A stretch of DNA of 64,000 nucleotides. Source: Lepisosteus oculatus (lineage: Eukaryota; Chordata; Actinopteri; Semionotiformes; Lepisosteidae). Position 1 is the stretch's first letter, and each line of letters opens with the position of its first letter. Below are positions 43,774 through 58,700 of this stretch, one piece after another. The translations under genes were made by a program, and so were the position numbers. Under the pieces are notes generated by a model, which was not told the DNA's origin, made no database searches, and saw only the letters and a program-made list of their open reading frames with translations. The DNA lies in assembly GCF_040954835.1 (NCBI RefSeq), contig NC_090703.1, positions 20,783,444 through 20,847,443 on the forward strand. Direction: 5' to 3'.

Positions 43774-46700
43774 ATGGCGACAAAAACACCTGTTACCGTG
43801 GCAACCAGGACGACAGCCTCGCCAATGCCTCAGAAGAGTGCCTGCCCTTCGGGGACACCTGGTGGGATATACTCGGCCATCTTGAACCGAAACCACACTA
43901 TCATCGATGCCAAGAGGCTCAAGAGCTTCTATGAGCTGCGTGACAAGTACGTGAAAAAGAAGGTGCTCTTTGAGGACCCCACTTTCAAAGCAGATGACTC
44001 CTCTTTGTTCTACAGTGGGACATACCCCATTAAATTTGAATGGAAACGTCCACCTGTGAGTATACAGCTCATCCACTCTGCAGAGTCTGAACAGAAAACC
44101 ATAAATAAGATAACTGTTTAGTTATAACAAAGCATACACAACTTTTGCAACAGAATTTTTAAATAAACATGAGAAGGCTGTATCAGTCATGTCAGGAGTA
44201 ATCAAACGCCAGCTGCGTTGGAAATCTCCCATTCCACTGCAAGACAATCAGCTGTTCTTGATATTGCTCCTTGCAGACATCAGTAGAATGGATAGGAAGA
44301 CAGGAAAACATTTGTTGTCACTTTCTACATTTTGGTATAATAATACAAATGCATGTGATACATAATACATTGGAAACACCAAACGTATTTATGTAACGAA
44401 AAGATCAAGCTAGAAGTCATCGACTAAATGCTGGGGAAAGGTTAACCTCAATTGGGTCGCAAACAGCCGTTATGAAAATTCTGTGATTCCATCCTTAGCG
44501 GCTGATTTCCACAAGGGGGCGCACCTGCTAGCAAGGTTCTGTGTTAGGAACCTGAACATCACAACCTGTCTTTCGTACTTTTAACAGATGTTTTATATTA
44601 TTCCTCTGAAAAAACGTTATGGTGTCTATTCCTGTTTTTAATCAGTGATATTGTAAGGAGTGATTGTAAAGCTGGCTGGCATCACAAAATGCATTTACTG
44701 CTTTAATATATTGAGTTTTTTGCCGACCTTTTGTGAATTCACACAGGTACGAAAATCGGATATGTTCGTAAGAAAGGTTACAAATGAGAGGAGATTGTGT
44801 CGGTTTGACTACGATATATTATGTTGCTTTCAGCGGTAGGTGTAGTCTTGCATACACTATCCCTGTTAGGATAGTTGAGTACAGAGTACTGTCATCAGGA
44901 ATGTGTTTAAAATGCTCAAATTTGAAGTTTAGGCTGCAGAAATGCGTCTTGCATTTTGGCAGCTGCGCACACTAGAATTGCTGTGTTGTGTAAATTAACT
45001 TAATTGCATTGTTCTTTACAATAAATATTATTTTTTAGATATTGACAACCAACTTTGGCTCCTGTCAGTAGGATACTGTTTCGGGACTTTCTGGGGTATG
45101 CAGATTGTAATTAGGTACTCGGACTCCTAATGTTTCCTACAAAACTTGCCCGGCTACGCGTTTCACTGTCCAGAGCTTCACTGAAACATTTTCATTTTCC
45201 GAACACGTTTACCCGCCACTGCTTTAAAGTTTTGTCCGTCCAAATGGAATGCGGTTTTAAGAGTTCATTCAAGAGCTTTTTCGTATCCTTTCGTATTTTC
45301 GTACTGTTAGGTCCATTTGAGGAAGGAACAAAGGACGATCGCCATACAGTATAAATCCAGCCGAACCAGACTAACATTGAATGTAAACTAAATGAGGTAC
45401 TCTGATACTGTATCTATGGAAGCCAGAGAGTAAACAACAAAACGCGCTATGGTATCTCAGAATTCCGACTAAGTATCTCAGAATTGCGACATAAAAAAAA
45501 ACGTTTTACTAAGTAAAAACTAAGTCGTCATTTAAAAAATTAAATTAAACTTTAATCTACCTATCAAATGCAGACATTCTTATTTAAAAATGCCTTTTAA
45601 TTGCCTATGCTGGTGTCCTAATTTGCCTCTTCCTGTTTATTATGTAATCAGATGTGCAGTTTCTTTTACAGATGAATCTGTTCGTAGAATATATTTTATT
45701 CAAAAGTAGTCACAACTATTAAGATAATTGCAAAACGTTCATGTCAAATAAATTTACTATGAAAAGTAAAAGATAATGGATCCATTTACACTTTAATTTG
45801 GTTAGGTTTCAGGGCAAATTTGAAATCCTGTTCAGTCTCAAAGTGTCCAGGAATCATGGGTGTCATTAGCAACCATATTTAGAAATTCAGTTGGGTAGCT
45901 GCGTCAGCTTGACACCTGAAGAAGGCTCCACGGCCGAAATGTTGTGTTTTCTTTCTTACTCTTTTCAGCATGGAATAAATCTATTACTTGTTCCATATTT
46001 AGAAATGAACTCGGTACAGCTGAGCTAAAGTGAATGTGATGAACTAGCACATTGATGCGTTGTTTCAAACCAGGCAACCCTAATCAGGTTTACTTGCAAT
46101 GAACCTACTGTAGTATGAATACACTTTCCACCTTCTATGAAACAGCTTCTATTGTTGAGATATACAGTAGTGTGGAGTATCAAGTGAAAACAGAGCATTT
46201 GATCATATTAAACTGCCCTCTTGATGCTTATTCACTGCCCACATGTACAGTATGTAAAGATGGAAGGTATGACTACAGCAGAAGCAGTTTTGTCCACAGT
46301 GTTTTCCAGACTCCGGTGATCATTTTGGGATATTTTCTTCATTAGTGTTTGTTTATTTTGGTTTGAAACTCTCAATCCTGACTGAAGCACTTTACAATAA
46401 CATTAAATTAAAATAATTTAACTTCTGTTTATTCCAATAAGATTGCAATAGACATAGTTTGCATTCCACTCTTTCAGGCATCTTGCAGTTTTGTGCCAGG
46501 CACTCAGAATTTAAAGGGTGAAAGGGAGTTATACAAATGATAAAGATCTCTGAGCTAAGGAAGAGAGAAAATTACAGCAAATGTGATCTTATTATTAGTG
46601 TTATATTAGAAGTATGAAATTCACTCAAGATTTTTTAATATGCTTTTTTCCCCATAGAATTAAAGTTTGTTCCCTCATTACCTTTTTTGTTATTTTGGTT

Positions 46701-49700
46701 TTTTTTTTTCACATCATGCGGAACTCTGTCAAAATCTATGCCACATGCCAACTTGATTACATATTTGTGCAGCATGCCTGCATCTGTGTTCAATTCTCCA
46801 AAACAAAAGCATGGCTGAACTCACAGCCCTGTTGCAGTAAAAGAGAGTTTTTCTCCATAGGATTAGCTCTTATAGTTGTACAGCGACTGCTCAACAGAGA
46901 ACTCCATTGAGGACAGGTTTAAAGGCCATGAATGCCTTCTGCTGAGGTAGGGTAATCCTCACACAGTTCTTTAACCCACCAAACCTGATGTTTAACTGCT
47001 ATTGTGTGTCTCAACATTGATGCTGGTAACAGTATAGCAGCCGTTGCTGACTGGGGAAAGGGGGTCCCAAAACTATTGTCCCCAAGCCAATGACAATGCA
47101 ACAGCAGGAAGACTTTTTTGTATGCGCGTGTCCATTATGGCAAGCAGATGACATCATTGAACTGTGGCCAATCAGAGATTAGCTGTTTGGATTTATGCCA
47201 GGGTTTTTAGGCTTGTTAATGTATAGTGGAAGTGGCAAAAGCCAGTTTTGAAAAAAAAAAGGTGAGATCATGCCCTACACGCCATCGGGTTATTTCTGCG
47301 ACCGTCTAATCCGCGAGAGGGAGAGGAAGGATGGTGAAGGCTCTCTCAGCAAGCCTCTGCGCTTCTCGGGCCAGGACTTCTCCCTCCTGAAACAGGAGAG
47401 CTTGAGGAAGAAGGTGCTGTTCGAGGATGACTGCTTCCCAGCCACTGTGGAGTCCCTGGGCTACAAAGAGCTCGGGCACAAGTCCAATAAGGTCAAGAAC
47501 ATCATCTGGAAGAGGCCCAAGGTAGGACCTTACAGTTCTGGAGTGATGCTCTTGAGGAAACCTGTTGTGAGGGGAGAGGGACAGTGCAGTTCCATCAATC
47601 TAAGGAACCTTGCTGTGTAGCGAGGGAAAGTCAAGGTCTGCAAGGCACAGAATGAGAGCAGTGAAGGGAAAATGCTTCTCCTGGGACTTTAACAAGGGTT
47701 TCCGAAAGAGAAGAAATAAACATGCTTTTCTGCAGGGTTGATGCAAATATATCTGTAGTGCTGTTTGAAGGCTGTGGTTGTATATAGTTTGTCTTTGAGC
47801 TGCTAGTAAATTAGACATTTCTCTTTTATAAGCTTGTCTCCAGCTGGCAAGAGGAATTTTTGATTCATGAAGTGCAGTCGTATAGCTAAACAGTCCCTGT
47901 GCAACATGAAATGCAACATGACTTGATTCACAGAGCTTATTATTACTCCAACCATTAATTGACCTTTTACCTTATAAGCAACTGTTTTTTATAATGAGCA
48001 TCTTACAGCAGCCTTTTCCTTGAAATGCATTAATTATTATTGTTATAATTATATACTGTGGTTGTAATAATACGTTTTTCCAGTCCTGCATGTTTAATAT
48101 TACTGTAATTAACCACTGGTATACAACCGCCAATAAAACATATTCTTACACTGACATGAATGAATTACCAAAAAAAAATAAACATTCAAAACGATAACTG
48201 AAAATACGAGAAAGTAAGTTAAGTCCATTTCTGATGCCATTACAATGATTAGAAACTTAAATTGATTCTTCATGTGTTTCAAAGTAGAGAAGAAAATATT
48301 ATGTAATATTTTCATGCTGTGTGAGCAGCTTCTGTTTGATGAAAGTCATTAACATTTCATGTGCATTATAGAAGTCTTTTTATGCTTTACATATACAGTT
48401 CTCATACGAACACATTGTCACACATTAAATTTGAGAAAAACATCTTCAGCTGCAACCAAACTTAAAAAATACAACATTTTCAAGGCCATTTACTTAGAAA
48501 TTTTAAGAAAACATACCTTGATACATTAATAACTTCTTGTTGTGAAAAACTCTGTCATGAAGATCCCACTCATGTTATATTGTTTAGATTAAATAAATCT
48601 CAAGTTTCAGCTTGTTCCAGGAAGGCACATTAGCATCCTGTTTCTTGTGGTAGCTCTTCCTGCCATCTTCCTTCACAGACAGGCAGGCAGGGAAGTTGTG
48701 GCGCTGTGGCTAACTGGCCAAAGGTCCAGCTGCAGTCAACAAAGGGGCATCCTGACTCTGAACTACACATGCCAGGTCACCCAGCAAAGCCAAGCATGAT
48801 GGACACTGCACGTAATTAGGTTTGAATCACATAGATGGACCTCAAACTACTGTAGCAAAGCACAGGAATCGTCTCTTCCCCACTGGGCTACAGAAATTGA
48901 GTGTTTTTTTTTCCCCAAGCCAACTCAAACTCAGAGAACTCAGAGGTTTAAACTGAAGTGAAACTAGGCACAGTTCCCCCCAGTAAACATTCAGTATTAG
49001 GACTCCTGAATTATTTTGAAATGGAAGTCCACAATGGCTCACTATTTAGAACCTGTGTGATCATGACATAAGGCTTGTAGACACCATCATAAGTCATTCT
49101 GTACTGTAGCACTAAGCTTTTATCCAAACTGATTTATATTTTCATCTGTTTATACAGCTATGCATTTAGCTAAAACACTTTAGGTAAAGAACCTTGCTCA
49201 AGAGTATAAAAGCAGTGTCTCACCAGGGCTTAGAACCTTAAACACTGCTCCACCTTTATAGTTGGTGGTGGATGCATCCTTCTTTCTGAAAAATGTCTAT
49301 TATTATGCAAGGATGTAATCTGGAGAAACAATATTGATATGGTATATGTTGCAGACATGCAACACAAATTTTGATGCAACCTCTGCTCTAGAATGATTTA
49401 GGAAAGACTTTCTAACACAAAGTTTGCTCCCATCCGGCAACTGATTATCCTTTTGCGGGGCAAAAAAAACTCTCAGTGAGTATTAACTGCTAGTGAAACT
49501 ACAGGTGAGGAGTGGATGACTTTTCACAAATTGGTAAAGCAGTGTGACACAAACAAGCATTTTCAATGGAGAGCAGACTGGAAAGGGTTAGGTGGCTCGC
49601 TGTAGTGCCCATGTCTACAGGGCATGTGTTTCCCATTATTGTACACTATCAGCTTGAGCTTGGTAGCAGAGTATATCAAGCCTTTCTGATCTCTGTGTCA

Positions 49701-52700
49701 AGGAGGGCAAGTTCCTCATTTTGCAGAGGCTCCATAAATGATTCCTTACATTAGATCATACCATGAATCCAAGAAAACCTTGACGGCAGAGGGAGCAGAA
49801 TAACAAAGACTTAGAACAAAGAAAATGACAAAGAACTATGACAATCATGGAAGTTGTCTGGGAGAGTTATGTCTCTGACAAATACCAAGAAGCGAATCAG
49901 AACAGTCACTATTCCAGCCCTAAAATCATTCCTAGCCTTCAAAACGTTGCACTAGTCTTATAGACAACTGATTAAGCAACTACTTGTTTAAACTTCACTG
50001 CATTCAAAAACCAGTGATCACAATTGTTTCCTGTTTACAGATTCAAACATCCTTCATGTAAGACATAAACCAATTTTTAAAAATAATTTTGCCCTTTGCT
50101 CATTTTCTTTATGAGCTAAGAATTGTTAATAATTTCAATTTTGTTTTGTGAAATATAAATACAGTATATTGTTTTAGTTCGATTTAGGTCCATGCTACAG
50201 TGAACGATCACTACAGAATCAGAGAAGAGAAAACAATCAACCTCTGACCTCACACTAGTCATGAGCTAATTAACAACATGAAAATATTTAGAAAACATTT
50301 TTCAAACAAGTTCAAACAGTTTACTGCTTTTCGGAAAATTTTGATTGCTGGCAGCTTCAGTAGAGCAAGCAGCAGGGGAAATGGATTAGGACTTTCGTGG
50401 TCTAGAACGAAATTATATTCTGAAGAGCTACTGTATGTATACTGTATACAGATAATTAATCTTGTTGAACAGGTGTAAAGACAAAGCGCTTAGGGTCTTG
50501 ACATTGTCTTTCTGAAGCTATGAGAGTTTGAGAGACCTGTGGTAATCATTGGGTGATGCATATCGCCTTAATTCATAGGTAAAAAGTTCTTGCCATTTGT
50601 GTCTGGTAAATATAAGAGCAGGTGGATATTTGATCTTGGGATACTTTTTGTTTTAATTATTTTGTTCCTGTTTATCTGTGATTAATATAAATCACCTATA
50701 CTATACAGTACATTATATGTTATATTTTTTGAAGATCTGCCTTTACCTTAACAGCAATGGATACCATTCCTCATGTGTCTTGTTTTGAGCATCATGTTAA
50801 AGACAGGAATGGATGCAATGCAGCACAAACAGAATTGACAGTTTCAGTAATAAAAGTCTGCTTTCCTATAATTACTGATAGGTCTTCCCCTTTAAAGACT
50901 TTAATTCAGCGTTGCCAATTGCTAGGCAGCCATGGCTTGTCATTGCAGTCTGTTGCTAAACTGGGAGATCATAAGACGTGAGCTGCTGCTCTTGCATGTT
51001 AACTTGAGGACCAGCACAGCTGTTGTTGGGACTGGCTAGCCATGCAGAGAGGTGCCCTTCAGAATGTTCAGTGCCACCCTATGTTGCCAGCTGGATAGTC
51101 AGCATCATCACATTCATGTCAGTGTAAGAATATGTTTTAGTGGGATTATTCATCGTATCCAGTCTGGACAAAATTCAGACTCTTGATTTTAATTTTTGTG
51201 CCAGTAGCCATATCACCCTGCAGCTCACAACTGGCAGCTCACTGAAGCTAAGCAGGTGTGAGCCTGATCAGTACCTGGATGGGAGACCTCCTGGGAAAAA
51301 CTAAGGTTGCTGCTGGAAGAGATGTTAGTGGGGCCAGCAGGGGGTGCTCACCCTGTGGTCCATGTGGGTCCTAATGCCCCAGTATAGTGACGGGGACACT
51401 ATACTGTAAACAGGCGCTGTCCTTCGGATGAGATGTAAAACCGAGGTCCTGACTCTCTGTGGTCATTAAAAATCCAAGGGAGTTTCTCGAAAAAAGTAGG
51501 GGTGTAACCCTGGCGTCCTGGCCAAAATTTCCCATTGGCCCTTACCAATTATGGCCTCCTAATAATCCCCATCTATGAATTGGCTTAATCACTCTGTTCT
51601 CCTCCCCACTGATTGCTGATGTGTGGCTGCTGTTGCATCATCCAGGTGGATGCTGCACATTGGTGGAGTCCCCATTACCTGTAAAGCACTTTGAGTGGAG
51701 TGTCCAGAAAATCGCTATATAAGTGTAAGCAATAAGTATTATTATTAAAGGCAGATGTGCTCGGATTTGCTACAGATAATTGTACCTCAATAGTTTGGAG
51801 TCAGCTTTTGTTAAAAAAACAAGTGACAAAGCAAATAAAAGCAAAAAAATGAAATCCTGTGATGTTGTGCACTTATTGTCTGCTTTTACCAACAACTGTG
51901 ATCTTATTTGAAAAAAAAAAGAGAAAAGGACAGTATGGTTTTGGCCATCTATAGAAAATCGGCAGAATCACTGTGTGTTCCGTACAATGCAATTTTCTGT
52001 TCGATCCTATTAGCCCGTCTGACAAGATGATAGACTGGAGTTTCGTAATCAGGATGTTAATGGCCACCCAAGCAGTGCTACTGATTGTTTTTTATTTTTA
52101 AATGTTGTGGATCCACAGTGTTGTCTTTGCCTGTTTGTTCAACCATTTTGTGTTGAGTTACAGACAAGTTCAAGTTCAAGTTTATTGTCATTGTACTCAT
52201 ATACAGGTATATGGAATAGCTAAATGCTATTTAGCTAGCTCTCAGACAATAAGTAGTACAAAAAACAACAATACAATTGTATAAGAAAAGAAAGACCCAC
52301 ACAAAAGGCAGTGTGCAAAACAACAACAAGCAATGTGCAAAACAACAACATGTAACAGGTAATGTGCAAAACAACATCAGATGTGCAAAATTCATACATC
52401 CGCAGAATGAATAAAAGGATAGAAAAATTCTGAGGAGTGAGCTTCTTGACTTGTGAGGTAGAGGTAGATTTCAATGTATGTTTCAGTTTTTGAAGAAAGA
52501 AGAAAGAAGGTACTGTGAGGTTCAGATCGTAGGTGAGAGAGGCTGGGAGTTTAATAGTTTGATAGTGTGGGGGTAAAGACCCTGACTGTCCTGTGATTTG
52601 ACTGACTAGCTGTCCATCAAGAGGAGCTGGGTGTGGGGTTTAGGGTGTTTAACCTCGCAGTCATGGTGCAGCAGACTAGACATGTCTTAGTGGAGTGTAA

Positions 52701-55700
52701 TTACACAGCCTCACTGATTGTAGGCCTTATAATTAAAACTGCTAGTAGGGAATCCCTTGGAGAAGTTGCAGTTCATTACTTTATTTGAATGTTTTGTCTT
52801 TTTCTTCTGTAAATATTTTTTGCACCAGAGCACATTCTGTGCTGTAATTTTTGGCCTTTATTTCTTAAGAATTTTCTGGCAACCTTTAAAGAATCTGGAC
52901 TTTTTGCCAGGTGGATAAGTCACATCTGGCTTCCTGTTTGAAATCTCAAGATACCAACCGAGATGAAAAATCTAAGACACCAAGTAACTGTGAATTTAAT
53001 TTCAATTCTTGTTCATCTGCAAACTGCTTGGCTCTTTAAATGCAGCAAAGCAGACTGGAGAGAGTCATATCCTTCTTCATTTTTTATATACAGTATGGGT
53101 GAGGCATTTCTGTCCCAGCGAGGTCATTTATAGGGCATGTATTAAAAAGTGTCACATCAGTTCTTGAATTTTGATTTTAATTGCACAATAGACCAGCAAA
53201 ATATGTGATTTCTTTTTTATTGATGTTAAAGATTTATCATTGTGTTTAAATTAATCTTCAAGTCTTGCCGTCTCTTGCAGCACCACTATGCAAGTATATT
53301 CCAAGATTGTAAGAAACCTCCCAGTGAAGAACTGCTTTTTTCATTCTTTGCATTCAAAGATTAGGTAAAAAATCAGATTATTTTCAGTTGTTTATAAGAA
53401 AGACTCCATGAAGATTTGACTTGAGATATTGGAAATCCTGAAAGGGATTAATCACGTAGCCCAATATCACAACTTTAAACTTTTACTCATATGAGGGCTG
53501 AAGGACAAAAATTAAGTTTAAGAAAATTATTTAAAGCTTTCTAAAAAGAGTTGTGGGTGCTTGGAGCAAACTGATAAACTGTAACTAATAAGCTGTGATG
53601 CTTTAAAGAGGTGTCTTACTGAGGATTTTGAATCAAGAAGCCAGTCACTACTGTACAGTCACTACATTCAACAAAAATGAACAAGGCAGCTTAATTTTGT
53701 AAACAGTACTGTACATTTCCAATTCAGATGATTAAATGAGTAAAAATCAAACTTTCTTTTAACTAAGATTATACAGAGCTAACATCAATCATGCCACCTC
53801 CACATGCTGAATTTGCTTGCCTGAGCCATGTCACATGTAGAGGAAATGCTAATAAAAGCAAGGTCACACAGTAGCTAGACTCTTGGCAAGGCACCCCAAA
53901 ATCTTAGTTCCTAGTACTAAATGGTTATTTCTTCTCCTGTATCCATCCACCCGTTTTCCAATCGCTTTATACCAACACATAGCCATGAGGGAGTCAGAAC
54001 CTATCCTGGCAATGGGCACAAGGAAGGGAACGTCCTGGGTAGGATGCCAGTCAATCACAGGGCACACTCACCAGAGCCAGTTGTACCAGAAGCCAATTAA
54101 CCGCCCAGTGTGTTGTTGCACTGTGGGAGGAAACCGGAGCACCTGGAGGAAACCCACTCAAACATGAGGAGAATACACAAACTCCACACAGACGGATGTA
54201 GACCCTAGGTTTGGAACTGAAACCTGGTCTGCAACACTAACCACTGCATGATTATTTGTTTTAAATTTGCAAAGGCCATGTGGTTCTTCATCCTGCCTTT
54301 AATTGTTGCTGTTCATTTCTGATGCTGTGATTAAGACTGAGTTACCTTTTCCAAGTGGCTTGTTTTAAAATGTTATGTGGTTTTGGATCAAAGAATTGTT
54401 TTGCCTTAGAATGATATCCAATACACGTAGGCCTACTCTGTTTCTATTGTATCTGACGAGGGTTACCACCTTTCTAGTAAAGAAAATTGCTTTCCTGCTC
54501 TACCTCACAACATTTTCAGCCCCATAGCTTTTGCTGAATGTTTTAATGTACTGTATTTTTTTCACTTTACTTTGGCAAAACAACACAACATTTGGAAAAA
54601 AGGTTTATTTTTTACTTTTTCCATTGGTTCAACAAGAGCACAGGAAAACAATCCAGGCAGGTCAAAATCTGACTTGGTGCTTTCTTATCAGTTACAAATA
54701 CTGTATATAGAGTATTCTAGGGGTTTGAGGAGCTGCACAGCAGAGCACAGTTTATGGTTATGTTAGCTGTACAGTGCTATTTTTACTTACATTTGCCCCT
54801 CTATGTATGCTGCTGATTATAAGCTCGTAACTGCTCTATTACAGCACTTAAAATGTTTAAGATACCAAAAAGAGACAGCCCATATCACTGGAAATGTGAA
54901 TAGCTTTTGTCTTTTTTCAAATTTCATCTTACACGTTTATTTTAAGGGAAATGTTCTTCAAAACTAAAAATACAGGGGTGAACTAGTCAATATAGTCTTG
55001 AGCTTTTTCACCCACAAAAAGTTCTTTCCTGGAAACAATGGAGTGGATCTGTCTGCAATTGTTTTGGTAATTACTGTTAACATAACTTGCTGTTTGATCT
55101 TAAGTGGTCAGTCTCTTATCTACCCTCTGGTTGCAGTCTAGGGACTGCATCTTGACAGTAGGAGTGCCAGATGGTTCCAGTGTTTCTGTAGACCAGTTTC
55201 AATCAAACTCTTTGCACTGCAGTCTAGGAGCAACTGAGGTTCACTTGCCCTCCAATCTTGCAGGCTCTTCAAAAACAAAGATAGAATGTTTCCGTCAGGT
55301 TTACCTGCTGAGATAAGATCCAGAATATTCTTCTTTTTCCTGGTCATTAAGTGGTAATCATGCTAGATTTTCAAGGGGTGTTGGGAGGTTCTGTTTATGT
55401 GGTTTCATTTCAAGGAACTGCTTCACTTTAGAATGTCATCTCTATCACATGTCTCTTCCTGAGATAATACTTTAAAACTAAAAACAATCTGAAAAGCAGA
55501 AAGTTCCTCCTTGCCCTTCTGGAGCTGTAAACCACTTTGCTGGTTTTCTGTCCTGGCAACTTGAGCCCTGATGTTCACTTTAAAATAAGTTAATCTTATA
55601 TGTACTGTCTGTGCTCTTTTTGTTAAAAAATAAACTTTGTATCATACAAACACCATTAATTTCTGAAATCTGCAGTCTTGTAGGTATTAACTGTATTTTT

Positions 55701-58700
55701 TTAACTTCTCAGGTATAGTACAGTACTTGTGTTTTACCAGAGCTCTTTTAGAAGTGGGCTCAGCACTGGTTGACCCCTATAATCTGAGCACAATAAGCCA
55801 GGGCTGGGTGAGCTTGACTCCTTGTCTTGCTGTCCAGCAGTGACTCCTGAGGAAGAGCACCTGTGAGTGTCAGTGAGAGATGCGTCGGTCCTCTGACTGA
55901 TGAAATCTCTTCAGTTAGGCCCTGCAGAGCTGAAGCATGTGAAACAGAAAACAGCTCTGATGGACAAACACACTAGAGCAGACAGAGCATTCCTTGTTGC
56001 CCCTGTGCTGATGCACACTTTGCAGGAGTCAGTCAAGAGAAATAGAAAAAAACTGTCACTTGTGAATTGGGAAAGCATGAAACAGAAATTCCAACTTTAA
56101 AAAAGAAACTAAATCAGCGTTCCAAAAGCAGAGAATGGTTCAAGGACATAATTGATGTTGTCCGTTTGACTGTTATCAGAAAGCTGCTTTTTCCAGTTAA
56201 GGGCCGTGGTAACCTGGCATCTATCCAGGAAGCACAGGGTTTAGAGCAGGACTACACCCCAGACAGAACTCCAGTCTGTCGCTGGGCAATTTATGTCACG
56301 TGTCTGCATTCCAATTCTGCCTGCAAAAGACTCTCTTTATAAAAATTAGGTACAGTATGAATGCAAAACCAAACCAAATAAGCTATTTGCTAACAATTGT
56401 ATTCAGTGCTTAAAAAAAGCACAGGTGTCAACAAATGTATTTAACCCAAGAGGCCCTTCATGTGACACAGGAATTCAGATATGACACAGGAGCCTGGGAT
56501 TTGCAGTTTAACTTGGCACTGTGCCTTTACTGCAGTGGACATACTGTGATGCCTAAGGAAATGGATCGGGGAGGAGGCAAATTGAAAATACAAGTTGAAT
56601 TTTGCAAAGCTGCTGGAATATTGTTGCACGGGTGAAAGAATTTTGAAGTCTCTCATATTCCTTTTTCTTTAGTATTTGTGTTTCTAATCAATGGGCATAC
56701 CGCAAGGCTTATAACTGCGTCTGTTTCTCAAACAGGAGATCTGTGAGAATCCTCAATTCATCGTTGGAGGAGCCAACAGGACTGACATCTGTCAGGGCGA
56801 TCTGGGTAATAGATTTTGTTCACTTTTTTATTTTCAGAATATTTCCGAAATGTAAAATAGCACTCTCTCCTGTTGTAAGTTCAGTTCAGTCACTGCAGTG
56901 ACTGTGGTTCAGTACCAAGTTGTTCAGCTACTGCAAGTTACATGATTGCGTCCCAAATAATCCTTGGTTTTACATCTGTTTTTTGCGTTTCAACTTAGAA
57001 TACTAATAGCACATATAGAACAGCGGATTGAAATTGCTTTCCTAAAAAAGCCGTTAGCTCACCGTCAAATCCCCCCCTCCTCTCCCACAGCCGTGAAGGC
57101 TCAGGTGCAAAAGCTCTTCACGCGGCTGCACGGAGGTTCGCGAGCTGACCCCCGGAGCCCAGGCACCTCTCCCCTCCGCGCCACAGTGAAGAAGCGCCCT
57201 TAAAATCCAAATGCATTTTCAAGCGCATATTTTTATTTTCCTATCCGAGCACAGAGCTAACTTTTGTTACACCCGCTCTAATGAGCGCAGTTAAGAAACC
57301 CTTTCCGCCTCCTACGCTGATCTCACGCCGGTGCCTCTGCCTACCACAGGAGGACTTCGACGCCAACCGGCATGATTCATTTTTAGAGACAGAATCAGCT
57401 TTTGCTTTTTCTGGGGGCCACATTGATTGGTTTGCTTGAGCACAGAGTTCATAATGCTAGTACCAATGTCTTGGTGCTTTCCCATGGTGCACTGTGACAG
57501 CCTGTTTGATTCGTTGGCATTACTAGTGCTTCAGCTTGCCTCATCATGTGACCTCTCTAGAGGCACAATGTCTTATTCAAGTCAGCTTGTCTTTGCACTT
57601 GCAAGAGCAGGTGGAAAGGCTCTCAGACCTATATGGGAGGAAACAGCTGGGATCGTAATGCAGGAATTTTCATCATCCTTTTTTAAGTATGTTCAGTTCA
57701 GCACACTATTCTAGATTTCATTGCTCCTCATAGCAAGCCAGAACACATCAGTAATGGAGCTGCATTTTGTTAACACTGAACTACAGAACCTGAGGGCATA
57801 GGAAAGGTTACAGATGAGAGAAGGGTATTCTTGTTCTTATCTATCTATCTTCTCAGTGCAATCTGAAAAGACTCCATACTATTAGCCTCAACAATGTCAT
57901 TAGTTGAGACTCAAAATTCTCTCTATAAAGAAATGTCTTACAATGTCTGTCCTGAATGCTACTAGACTTAATTTAAATTTAAAGGATCTCTGGATCCTTT
58001 TTGTGGGTGGCACAGTGGCGCATTGGTAGATATTGTCACCTCTCAGCCCTGGGTTCAGTTCCTGGGCTGCTATCTACATGGAGTTTGTATGTTCTCCCCA
58101 TGTTCGCCTCCCACAAGCCAGAGTCATGATGGTAGGTTAATAGGCTTGTGTAAAATTAGACCTGGTGTAAGTGTGTTCACAGGTGTGTCTGTGTAGGTCC
58201 TGTGATGTGAATTGCCTAGTCTGGTTGCACTCCTGCATACTGTATCTAGAGCAGCCATATTACTACTCTAAGAGTTTTAGTGATGGAAACTGGCCACAGT
58301 ATTACAAGTGAAGTTCAACTAGGGCAATATACTGTATAAATTTGCATCTCCCCTTTTTTCTTCAAACCTGAAGATGCAAACCACCATGTGATACTGTTGT
58401 AACTGCTAACGGCTCTCCAGGTCAAGGTACAGTAAATGCCTTTATCAGCACCCTGCTTTCTATACACCTTACCCAGTTCTTTATTCATGTGCATAATGAT
58501 GATAATGCATAATTACCAGACAAGAATATGTTTAATAATCTCTCATTCTTGTAAATCCACCCACTTTGGAATTTCTAGCTGTGTGTTTTTATTGCATCTT
58601 TCATGAATGATGAAATATTACAAAGTTCCCAAGACTTTGAGCAGCTATGATGTATGATTTAAACATGGGTGTTGAATTGTATTTTTTTCACTATTGCCAT

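Noticed and set aside
47270..47620. Alternative first exon as the start of a separate calpain gene
   Set aside because: No further exons with a different core follow; the phase and position fit splicing to capn3 exon 2.
51201..51320. A functional 5S rRNA gene
   Set aside because: The similarity is partial and runs straight into a SINE body and tail, with no terminator T-run after the 5S part.
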